NCBI GenBank assembly: GCA_032622095.1
Contig: CP136063.1
Location: 115,216,723-115,280,722, forward strand
DNA from: Siphonodentalium dalli
Taxonomy: Eukaryota > Mollusca > Scaphopoda > Gadilida > Siphonodentaliidae
DNA length: 64,000 nt
Direction of reading: 5' to 3'
Positions 24,410 through 37,300 of this stretch are shown here, in pieces. The position numbers and the translations under genes are program-made. The notes beneath the pieces were generated by a model, which made no database searches, had not been told where the DNA came from, and worked only from the letters and a program-made list of their open reading frames with translations. Every line of letters begins with the position of its first letter. The stretch's first letter is position 1.

Positions 24410-25075
24410 TAAAATAAATAATAAATATGTGTTATATACAAAATGATCGCCGAGTCACTATATGGCCACGAAAACTAGCCGAGTCGCGATACATGAATCG
24501 TTACAAACACATTGTGTATAAAACACATTTATCTACCATTGGTGTGACAGAATCCACCACACAAATTACATTTTAGGAGTTTCTTAAATGCCAAAACTGT
24601 TGAATTTATGTCCGACAATTAGCTTTCTTGAATAAATTCTCCCAACCTGCAAAGGTATCCGTGTCATGCGATTAGCTCGCTTTGCTAAATTCTCACAACC
24701 TGCAAGTTCACCCGAATATGCCTAAGAAATTGTATTCAATGGACAAAACCTCTTACACTTATAATAAATACTGAACATATTAGTTACTTTGTGATATGTT
24801 ATACCATAATACCCATGATGGTAGCCCGGTAGGCAATCAAATAATGTTAAAACCTTGGAACTATTTGTTTATAGTATGCAAGAATATACATTGAAATGTC
24901 GTTTTGATTTTTCACGCGATTGATGTGACGTCAGTTCATTCATGATTTTGAACCAGTCAACGACGTCACGAGTGCCTTGTATCACAACTGCAGTAACGAT
25001 ACGGATGCTTTTATCACCAATTCGTTATCGCCAATTGTATCAGGGAATTTCGTAGGAAATGGTAGATAAATAAAA
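24410..25075. repeat. ~650-bp dispersed repeat, direct copy of 50785-51450
   Basis: About 90% alike by eye to 50785-51450 in the same orientation: AAATATGTGTTATATACA, TTATCTACCATTGGTGTGAC, TTAAATGCCAAAACTGTTGA, CTCGCTTTGCTAAATTCTCA and AATGGTAGATAAATAAA in order. No coding frame. The copies lie in a sorting-nexin intron or flank and in RING intron 3. Confidence 0.8.
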
Positions 25076-25308
25076 ATATCTGCCTCCCTCATTACATTTT
25101 GAAAAAAAATATTTCCTAAGAAACAAATTATTTTGTTTATCTGGCCTAATTAAAAAGTATTGCAGAAAATTAAGTGGATGTAACTCTAATATAATATTAC
25201 CATTAATAAAATCATCACTATCTTATACCGATAAAAGATTAGCATCGGCATGTTCAGCTATAAAAACATGACTGATTTAAGTTGAAATCTGAGAACCAGT
25301 ATACTCAC

Positions 25309-25391
25309 TCAAAGCTACCATAATGACTAGGTACGTTAATATCGAGGAACCTCAATAAAGCTTTTGGAATGGAATCAGTCTCTAGAACATT
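25309..25391 (-). CDS. SNX24: SNX22/24-like exon: PX C-terminal helix
   Basis: Acceptor TATTTATTTCAG just above 25391; donor GTGAGTAT at 25308-25301. 83 nt, entering in phase 0 and leaving in phase 2. Encodes NVLETDSIPKALLRFLDINV and then PSHYGSFE, the counterpart of 'ILENEELPKLFLDFL' in SNX24. Confidence 0.8.
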
Positions 25392-28300
25392 CTGAAATAA
25401 ATAGTAATATATATATATACATGTTAAACATACAATGCTGACCATAACAAAGTATTAATATAAACAGATATTCTAAGATTAATATTGTAGCGAAGGTGTT
25501 GTAGAATATTACAAGTTACATGCACCTTAGATTAAATATAATAATGTTGCAGCTGCTGGGATCACCAAAGGATTTTTTAAGAGGTACGAATGATTCATAC
25601 CCCCTGTTAAAGGTACACATTCCGATTCGATGGTCCCCATATAATCAGACTCCAACAACAACAACATTTTTAGAGATGCCGCTTCAGTTATCAGAATTGA
25701 TTAGTCGCCCAAAAATAATGCTAATCACTGTCAACGAAAGTATGAAATTGTCAACATTGTTGTTTAACGAAATTTGGCCTTACTATCAACAGAAATCCTC
25801 TTGATTTTAGAGTTATTCATCTTCATCCACAATTTGTTCCGAGACCATCAGATCATTGACTGTTTACTGGGCTACTAATAATTCTCGATGGTGAAAAATA
25901 ATAGATTTAAAAAATCGATATCTAATAACTCTGAGCTTTGATAGGTGGGTTCCTCGACTCGAATCAAATATTTTTTACTCCCGAATCTCAATAAATAGTA
26001 ATTGAGGGGCGCTTAATTGGATTATGCATCTTTAACTGATACAGTGGATGTACATGCCTATTGTACAAATTCACCGGTATTCAAGATTCAACGAAAAGGC
26101 TTGTATGCAGCATTTAAAGCACCAAATTGTTAATATTTTATTATTTCTTAGCTCAGTGACAAATTTTGATGCAAGTCAGTATCATACCTATTGACGAAGT
26201 AATGTTTATATAGGCAATATACTTCTTCAGCAAAAGTGTTAAAATTATAATTTTATTGAAAATTATAATTTTATTGTAAAATCTATTGGACCATGAGCAT
26301 ACAGTAATGCCCCAAGTAATCGACTCCTTAACCACAGCAGAATTATGGGTAACTTTTCAGGATTTAGTCGGAAATATGGCTTGTTGCCATTCATCGGAAA
26401 GCTCTCACTGAGAACTTTCCGATGAATGGCAACAAGCCATATTTCCGTCTTGTCGATATTAGTCAGATACCTGGTACACATTTAGTGCGATTTTTCATCC
26501 AAGCAACAAAAATCTTCTGGTAAGAATGGAGTTCGTTTCTGGAAACTTCTTCAAAGATGATATTTTATCAAAGTTAATTATCCCGCTTGTATTTCTTAAC
26601 ACACTGTTACTTCAAATTTTGTGCAGAATAATGCACCATGTGCTCGATGACGCTTTACTCTGCTTTCTTGGATTACATCCTTTTAGTGTAAATATGTTCT
26701 TTATTTAATATAAGAACTGAATGGTGTTGTCTTAGCTCTCTTGTGGAGCTTTTTAACAAGTTCATACAAACAGGAGCCTATACAGCTCATTCAGTCTGTG
26801 CGAGTAGGGGGTTGGTGGCCGCCACTTGAGTGGGATTCAGTTTTGTTCGTATTTGCGAGTCATGTGGATATATGTGTGTATGTGAGAGTATGTACATGCA
26901 TGCGTGCGTGCATGTGTATGTGTACGTGCTGATAGTGTGTGGTTTTCCGTAGTCTTGTGCATAATGTTCATTTATCTGTGAGCGAATTGGTGTGACTGTG
27001 CTCAAGTGTGGTTTTTGTGTTGGTATGGCGCGAATGTATACATGTGCGGTGATGAATGACTGCTTTAGTATATATGCGATGGGGTGCTATTGTCTATATT
27101 TCTATATCTTTGTACTCCAAAATTTTTTTTGGGTTATGGTATGTTCATGTTACGCTTATGTTTCCTTAAATTGTTTCAATGTATTCTTGTAATGATCTTC
27201 TATCAAGGAGGAATTGAAGATATATATATAAGTATTTATATAATAAGCTGAATTTGGTTTCAACTTGAAGGGGTGTTAATAGTATGAAATAATAGCAATA
27301 TAGCAACAAAATTAAACATGGATACATTATTGTATTTTTTAACAAATTTAAATTTTTCTTAACATTTTGCGAGGAGCGTGAAAAAGTCACACTGGCAATA
27401 TTCTGAGGGTCGACATTGTCTTAATGTCAACGCCTGTAGTTATTCTCCTAACAATGATTGTCAAGTCAGCATGTGCCCATACACAGTCAATGCTAGATAG
27501 CTTCTTTTGTGAAGTCACACTGAATCACTATAAAGTCGATCATTTCATGTCTCTTTATAATATTATTTATTATCATGTTTATCTGTACCGTGTTTTATCT
27601 GTGTTGTTTATATTTGTAGTTGATTTTCCTAGTTTATTCAATAAAGAAGTAACATCAATCAATAATGTAGTCTTTGTGTCTTGGTCACTCTTTGCAACGG
27701 CGGCAATAAATTCTGATGGTGCATGGCGCAATTTTCTATAAAATCGAACACTTTTCTGGAAGCCATGGATCATTCACCAAAAAACAACAGCTTGCAAATA
27801 AGAAACATAATTTATGTTTAATGTTTGGGGACCGACTGGCTTTATATCTGAAGGCTGTGACAGACCCAAGGGCGTATGCTGTCCCGGGATATTGGCAACA
27901 TGACAAGAGGGCTACCCTGTGGGTTGACCAGAAAGGGTTACTTGGTACTTGAAAAGGGAATACAAGAATAAAATTGAATTTTAAAATATTCTCAAACTCT
28001 CAAAAAGCAATTTTGCTGGTAGAGTCATTGCAAAACAAGGCTGGTAAATAAGAAATGTTATATTTCTGAATTTTGGATACCCCAAGGCATATTTGAAGGC
28101 TTATTTTGATACAGGTTGATAGCAAGCTGCCTGGGGCCATTTACTAAAGAGCTTGTCAGATACGAAATGTAATTTTTCTAACCTTTGGAGACCGACTGAC
28201 ATATTGAAAGGCCTCCGGCAGCCTGGAAACATGCAAATATGAAAAGTGACCTTCCATCTGTTGAAGACCCCTCAGATAGACAATGGTCCAGGGGTGTTCT

Positions 28301-31300
28301 CAACATTTACTATTTATCTGTTCCAAAACACTTGTTGGGTGTCAGCAATAAGTCTATTATATATCATGGCATACACAATGATTTAGATAATGTTGCATCA
28401 AACACTATGGGTACATTGACAACTGGCTGAAAAATAACAGACCTTATTTTTCTTAGCTTTGGGGACCCCTGTCCCAGTTAATGGCAATGGAATACCACAC
28501 ACATTTTCATTGGATGATCTGGTAGTTTTGAGTATTGTCTATAAACAAATGGTTCTGTAATGTTTTTGATGTTTGTGTACATAACAAATGTGACAATAAC
28601 ATGCAATGGTCGTGAGAATCATGATTGTTATAAGAACACCATCTGTCAATTATATAATATTCTTTCTGATTATGGTGGCTTTAGCTGATGTGACTATTTT
28701 AACAGCTATGCCCACGGTGAAGGCCGCCCGTATCTTTAAGGATAGGATAATTTTATTTACAATATACACACACATGGAAATCACAATTACAAATAAATAT
28801 AATATTAATAGACTATACATGTATATTGTTAGGGGTGATATAGTCATGGCTGACTGTCTTCCTATCATACATGATCTATTCGAACTGGACCCAATTTACT
28901 GTAGATCATGGTTGACAAGAATTTTGTTGTATCAAGTACGACAACAATGACCCATTTAATTAGTAAACACTCTTTAGATCACAGTTTGCTAAAACATACC
29001 ATTGAGTTGGTACAACAGCTTCCTAAAATGCAATTGATCTAAGAAGAACAATTTGGCAGTGAAAATATGATCAGCAGCGATTCCATTTTTTTCCTTTTAT
29101 TTTCAGATAAAATTTCAAAATTTCAAATTTTCATAACTTTTTGCACAAATTTAAAGACTTTGCATTACATAAATGATATGGTGTAAATAATGTTGTAAAT
29201 AAAAAGATAAATAAGCTCTACTGTTAGTGAATGGAAAAATAAATACTCCCAAGAGATGAAATTTGGGTACCTCCCTTCAAAGGGCAAAATACCCAACAAG
29301 GCGACAATTGCCAGATGGCAATAAGCAACTTGATTTTTAAACATGTTCAATGAAATATGGCCGTATTATCACTTGATTATCATAAAATTTGGCTGTATTA
29401 CCACTTGATTTTAGAGTTATCCATCTTCATCTGCAATTTTGTCTGAGACCGTTGGTATGACGACTTTTTTATGGTCCAAAATAAGTACACATTTCGAGAA
29501 ATAACATATTTCAACGATTGGCCGATCACGATCGGCAGATGTTAACCCATCCCTTGGCGATAGTAAATTACTATGATCAGAATCATAAATGAGAGTTTTG
29601 ATGTTGAATTATAGAGTATACTGTTATGTACATGTACTATCATAGACAAATGTACATAACACAAATTATTTGAATTTATGGGTCACTCACATTTATATAA
29701 GAGAATGCACTGGTACAGGATCTGGGTTAAATGTGAAAAAGGTGACCTGGACATGGAATACTTGGGTTAAGAGAGTCTAAGTTTACAATGATAATATATC
29801 AAATTTTACCAACAATACCATCAAGATAAAGACACCTCACTGCTGACCCATTAATATCAATTATATAGCAGAGCTGTCAACAAATCACAGACATTGTTTA
29901 TATTGATGCTGGCATCTCTATTAAACCAATAACATTTATAATGACCTCAGACCATCTGTAGACTGATATACTCAGCTGTGCAATGCAGCACAGATGTAAT
30001 AGTCTACTGTTAATATCATGTGATGTGTATTGTTGAAACTTGTTTTTAAATTAGATACCATACCTTTCTTTATTTGCTCATTGGCATAAGAGACATCAGA
30101 AAATAATATAGTCTTATCAATAGCTAAGTAGTCCAAAGGTAAGGTATGGGATGGCATTGGTGAATTGGGTTTAAAGTCGCTCCCAACAAATTTACCAGTA
30201 CATAACACAAGATTTTGGACTGATTTAAACCAAATTTGGGGTGGTGACTTGGGGTATACAGAGTTATAATGGTGTTCATTTTTCAAATTTTGTTAACTTA
30301 AAATGTTTTTGTTTTTTTAATTAATATTTAAAAAAAATATATTTTATTTGTTTTTTTTGTTTATTTATTTATTTTTGTTAAATTGAGCAAGGAATTAAAT
30401 ATAATTTTTTTTTTTTTGAGTGAATATATTTTTGTTTGTTGAGTGAATATATTTTTTCGAAAAAGGGCCATAACTCTGTTAAAAATAGTCGGATCAAATC
30501 TATATTCCAACTCGATCTGTATTTTGCGCTGAGAAACTCAAATGTTTCAGTTATTGCATTATGCGTAAAGTGTCTACAAACGGACAGACAGACAGACAGT
30601 ACGACAGACGAACGACGAGTGGTCAATCCGGACGTTGACACTATGTTTACCATACTATGGTATGGGTAAACATAAAAATTTATATTAGATCACTCTGAGC
30701 TTTGGTGGGTGGGTTCTCATCTCGAATCAAATAATTTTAGCCCCAAAGCCAAAGAAATTAATTTGGGAGTATTAATTCGGATTATGCATCTTTAAGTGGT
30801 ATTCAGGATTGAGGCAGGTAGCTATAGGGAGTTACACCCTTAAAATAAGGAGAAGGTGTTAGAAATTGAGTTAACACTTTCTTATTGGCATTCTCTATAT
30901 ACCAAATATGTGAGAGATATCCCTATTCAAAGTTATTTGTTTAATGACGTTGACATCTTATACACCGTGTTCACAGTGAAGTTACTTCATATGTGTAAAA
31001 GACTGAACAATGAACTAGGAAACTAGGAATTATTTGTGTGATCAAATGCTACATGTCAATGCAGTAGCGGAACAGTAAAGCATGTTCCATAAGTTGTATG
31101 TTAATTGTTCCTTATCCTCACATAAATCTATATATAGAATTTGTCATATTGAATAGCAGCGAAACCCATGTGACAAATAAAATCCAGGGAATAGCCACAA
31201 CATGACTACAAGATGCAACATGCTTGGCTAATCAGACACCAAGAAAAACAAGGTGGATTTCTGTTGATGTTGAATGTGTATCAATTCGAAAGATATCTTA

Positions 31301-34300
31301 ATCTGGCCTGTGATGACTGAATAAAACCTACCTGTACATGAATACGGAAAACTATTGAAATCGGTTCATATTTTTTTAGTTATCAAGCCAGACAGACTTA
31401 AATCGCGACAAATTTACTTACTAACCTCGATAACTCAGACAAAATGAAAATGCAAACAACTTTTGAAAACATTCATGATGGCAAACCTCCATACCAAATT
31501 TCATTCAGATCCAATAACAAAATGAAATGATTTCCTGTTAAACAAAGAAGGATAACTCTAAAATGGAAAATATGAATATCATTTGACCCTCTTTTGAAAG
31601 CAATCATGATGGTGAACCTCCATTGCAAATTTCATTTAGATCCTATAACCATTGGTTGAGATATATGCACAGACGGACAAAAAACCCACATTTCCAGATA
31701 AACAAGATGGCTGCTAGCGGCTATGTTTTTGGACATTTTTTTTAGAAAATATTGACATCTCCCACCTAGAGGCCACCCGAAAGATCCATATGAAGTTTGC
31801 TGATGATCAGATGAGGGATTTGGCTTGTAGGGTGTACCAGAGGATTTAGTCATGAAAACAGCTGATCCATTTTCACACTAAGTCCCATTACCGGTACTCA
31901 AAAAGAGCCGTAAATTTGGAAAAAATCAATGGACAAAACCTGCTATTTGTAAATTAAATGTTGGTTCATGAACATAATGTTCTAAAAAACATTAACATCC
32001 GACTGACAATAACAAAAGATATAGAGCTTCAAAGTGGTTACGGATGGCCGGACTCAAGATGAAATGAGCCCATTGCGGGGGATAATGAATGGACTGGAGT
32101 TTGTCAATTGATGGTTATTAAACAACAGACGCCTAAATCATGAATTCTATTTATTCCCATAAACACACCAGGGGATTCTATTTTATTTATTATCAATGAC
32201 AGAACAGCTTAGGACATACATGAACCTTTAACCATTTCATGACGGGAGCTGCAATAATGCGGCATACAAGATCCTGTGCCAGCGCATTCTTTCCCATAGG
32301 GAGCCTCGCATATATATAGGAGAATGAACAGGCAAACATGATCAAGGTAAATATTGTTAGGCCAATGCATTCTCTTATATATGTGAGGACCCATAAAGGA
32401 GACTTCATATATAAGAGAACGCAATGGCACAGGGTTTTCGCAAAATTTCAGGAAGCTCCAGCCATGGAAGGGTTAACACGTTGAATGCCACTACGAGATA
32501 TCTCGTAGTACGCAACCTTCGCAGGTTGGCACTACTAGTTATCTCGTAGTGGTTTCCATGTCATGTAACTGACAAACGGAAGCAGTGGAATAGGTCGATA
32601 CACCACGAAAACCCGCATCGGAACATCAGAACAGTGATTTTATCGAATAAATAGTGTGGCTCCCCTTACATCGTTCAACTGAAGTGAGCACCATCAGCAC
32701 ATATATTCTGCTCAAAATGGTCCAGTTGTGAGTGAATACAGCTGACACTGTCTCACCGAGTGACCACCAGAGGCAGTCGTGTGTGGGCAATTAGACCGGG
32801 TTTTTAGTATTCAATAGACTGACAATGTGCACGCATGCAAACACAGTCAGGGGGTGGATATTCACAATGTACAAGCATGCGAAGGCAGTTTCGAGGAATT
32901 GTTACATAGTTGTGTTTCAACACATTGAAACTTCGTACATCCACCCACACACGTCACAAAGGCCTGCTAAATATGTTCCCTCTCACTCATGTGTGAGTGG
33001 ACGCATCCAACACAAGATAAGTGGATAATCCACGACGTTATGCGTGTTGATGCTGCCAGCATTATCTCATTATTAGGGAACACAGCAGTTGTTGTTTGGA
33101 ATACACTGTGCGGCTCCATTTGGAGGCTAGATATTTTATTATTTATAATTCAAGTAAAGCGGAACAATTATTCCCCAAAGCTACAATGTACCCTCTTCCG
33201 AACGTGTTGGACAATGGAAAGCGTAACAATTACCGTACTTTAGACGTCATGCAGTTGTTCGAACTGTTCTACATGTATGTACGGATAAATGGTTTTTGTA
33301 GCATAGAGATTTACAGTAAAGGGTGACTTATTTCCAGACGGATGGATTATATGGAATCGTTACATGTAGCACACTCCTGTATGTACAGGGATCTATATTT
33401 GGCTACTGCTGCATGGTTGTTTTAATTTTGTGCTGACAATTCTTCCTACACTATTATTTTGGGCTGTACTTTGGAACCCTAGCATAGGCCTAAATCAGGC
33501 TAAATGGGAGATAACTTACAATGCCCGAAACAACAGAATATGCATGCTCGTAGTCATTACTGGACGAAATAAACTCATCCTCACAGGAAACAAGTTCATC
33601 TGATTCCACGTCGGATTCACCGGCTGTAGCCATGCCTGCTTATATAAGTAATTTGCTCCACCGTGCATCAGCCATAATATAACTATATAACGAGCTATAA
33701 CATAACTATATAACGAGCTATAACCACCACAAGGACACACACACCTCCATAAATAGGCTTACCACCGAAATAACTTACTTGGGTTACTTTCTACTTCATA
33801 TTTGTTGCTCAAGCGTGTCCAATTGTGTCTACAAGATAACTCGTAGTTGGCACTGGTGGTGGGAATACCCAAATTCCTTTCACCAGTGCCGGCTACGAGT
33901 TATCTCGTAGTACTATCAATCGCCGTTTCTGTCATATAAAGTCGCGACGTCATCCAATTCTTGCTTCAATGAAGCCAAATTATAGTCTACTAAGGGTATT
34001 TATCTTGCCACGATTTGGCAAACTGGCGAGATTACTAATTGATTTCCGGCAATCAACGTGTTAGTAAGTTATATATTAATGGATTATGTTGATGACAACT
34101 GATGACTTGGTAAGACTTTTTTTGTGATTTGCCCACAAACCTAAATATTGGCCTTATAACAAAATACTTGTAACATTCTGAAACAAAAGTTATTGAAGTG
34201 CAAATATGAGTTTTTACCTGAATGTAATTTTCCAGAGACTGCCTTCTTTGTTCTAAAATTTTTGAATTGAACCTCATCACTTTCTTTGGAGGGAATTCTG

Positions 34301-37300
34301 GAACCTTCATAATTTTCTTTATCTGAAACATAAAATAATTTTTCATTACAACTTATGTATTTGAAAATATGACAAACAGGATCCACCTATATGACCCAAT
34401 AATTACACCCAATTCATTTTCTGTAGATTGTTGCCATTAGAAAGAACAAATGTATTATATACCATAGGATAATTACATTAGGGGCGGATCACTTTGAATT
34501 GAGCAACAATTGAGCGTATGACTTTTGTCATGATGACACGTGACATCCACGGTAACGTCACAATAAAGCGCAAATTTTTTAACAATATATCCAACTCAAA
34601 ATGCACTTTTCTGTTCACATATTCTGTTGTAACTTTAGTTTGTAAATTCGTGATTTATAAGTTTGTGATTAGGCAAATGTCAAATTACATTGGGGGCGGA
34701 TCACTTCAAATTTAGCGACAATTAAGTGTATGAATTTTTCTTGATGACACGTGACATCCACGGTAACGTCACAATAAAGTGCAATTTTTTTAACAATATA
34801 TCAAACTCAAAATGCACTTTTCTGTTGATATATTTTGTTCCAACTTTAGTTTGTAAATTCGTGATTTATAAGTTTGTGATTAGGCAAATGTCTAAGGTAT
34901 AATCACAAACTTATAAATTAATTATAGTTTGAGGTTAGGAAAATGTTTTTAAACTGTGTAATTACAAATGGAAACAAGAGATTATTCCTAAAAAATGAGA
35001 CCTACCCATTTAAATCATACCTCACTACGAGTCACTAGGTCTCGGACCTTACACAAAGCCTTGTGAGCAGTGCGGCATATTTGAATTTTGTGCCTGACAA
35101 TGAATTAGAATAAATTAAAATCATTGACAATTCCGCATGATGCATGTTGCAAGCGGTGCATTGAAAGCGTCAAATGTAAGAATAGCGCAGTTTGTAATTA
35201 ACCATTGCATGTTCTTTTGACAGTTTCCATCCATTATGACTACAGTGTTGAAGATCTGTTAAGGATATGTGAACAAACATTGCGGTCATTAGAAATTCAC
35301 CTTGGATGGAAATTCTTATCCGAAGAATTAGACTCCATATGACAAGCAGCCATGGTCTGCAGTATAAAACAATATTTAATAATAACTGCATTATTTTCAC
35401 TAACCCCAGCCAGAAACAGCCCAGGCTAGAGATTATGATTTCCATATGGAGTTTGTGAGCAATACACAAACATTGTTGTCCAGAAAACCATGGAATATTC
35501 CTAGATTGTTACAGAGAAACTCAGGATGCTGCAATCAATTTTTCATGAAGAAGCAATAATTATATACATATATTTTCAAGATAAACATATCATCATTGTG
35601 CCTAAATACTCTTACCATTCTAGAGACTTCAGCAAATTTTATGGAATGTACAATAATTCCCTAAATAATCGACCCCTTAACCACAGCAGAATTATGGGTA
35701 ACGTTTCAGGATTTAGTCGGAAATATGGCTTGTTGCCATTCATCGGAAAGCTATCAGTGAGAGCTTTCCGATGAATGGCAACAAGCCATATTTCCGACTA
35801 AATCCTGAAAAGTTACCCATAATTCTGATATGGTTAAGGGGTTGATTACTTAGGGCATTACTGTACTTCCCCATAATCTTTCCATTGGTGTACAATACAA
35901 ATCTTAACACATCTCATACTTGCACCTTTAACCCTTTCTATGCTAAATGGATTCTCTCATTGAATTATAAACATATACATTGTATTGGTCTATTATTCAT
36001 CTGGAGGGGTTTTCAGGTTTAAGTGATAGTAAGGAGATGACAGATAATAGAAATGCAAAACAAGTCCTATTTATTATAGGGAAATGTTCAGATAATAAGT
36101 TCAACAAAATTATTACTTGAACATTTCCTAAGAGATAACACTATTCAATGAGTATTTAATATAGAAAGGTTTAACCATTTTATGACTAAACACTCATTGT
36201 TGAGATGTTCACTTGGGGAATGTTCAGATAATAAATTCAACACAATGTTGTTTTCCTATTTATTATCTTAACTTTCACTTCAAATGTCTTATGCACTTGT
36301 ATTATCAAAATATCTCTCAAAATTAATAATGGACCATTTTGATATATAGTAATGCCCTAAATAAGTGACTCCTTAACAATAACCACAGCAGAATTATTGG
36401 TATTTTTTCAGGATTCAGTGAGAGCTTTCCGATGAATGGCAACAAGCCATATTTCTGACTAAATCCTGAAAAATTACCCATAATTTTCATGTGGTTAAGG
36501 AGTTGATTATTTAGGGCATTATTGAATAAATGTACTTTTATAACTGAACATAATCATGTATTCAGTAACGAGAGGCCGATCACGATTCGGCAGATGTTAA
36601 CCCATCCCTTGACGATAGTAAATTACTATGATCGGAATCATAAATGAGAGTTTTGATGTTGAATTATAGAGTATACTGTTATGTACTATTACAGACAAAT
36701 GTACATAACACAAATTATTGGAATTTATGGTTCACTCGCATTTATATAAGAGAATGCACTGGTACAGGGTCTGTATTGCTGCACCACCACATCCTTGGGT
36801 TAAATGTGAAAAGGTGACCTGGACATGGAATACTTGGGTTAAGAGAGTCCAATTTAAGTTTACAATGATAATGTATCAAATTCTACAAACAACAGCAATC
36901 AAGATAAAGACACCTCACTGCTGACCCATTAATATCAATTATATAGCAGAGCTGTCAACAAATCACAGGAATTGTTTATGTTGAAGGCTGGCATCTCTAT
37001 TAAACCAATAACATTTATAATGACCTCAGACCATCTGTACTGTAGAGTGATATACTCAGCAGTGCAATGCAACACATATGTTCTAGTCTACTGTTAATAT
37101 CATGTGATGTGTATTGTTGAAACTTTTTTTAAATTAGATACCATAGCTTTCTTTATCTGCACATTGGCATAAGAAACATCAGAAAATAATATAGCCTTAT
37201 CAATAGCTAAGTAGTCCAAAGGCATGGGATTGAATTATTGAATTGGGTTTAATGTCGCTCCAAACAAATTTACCAGTACATAACACAAGATTTTGGACAG

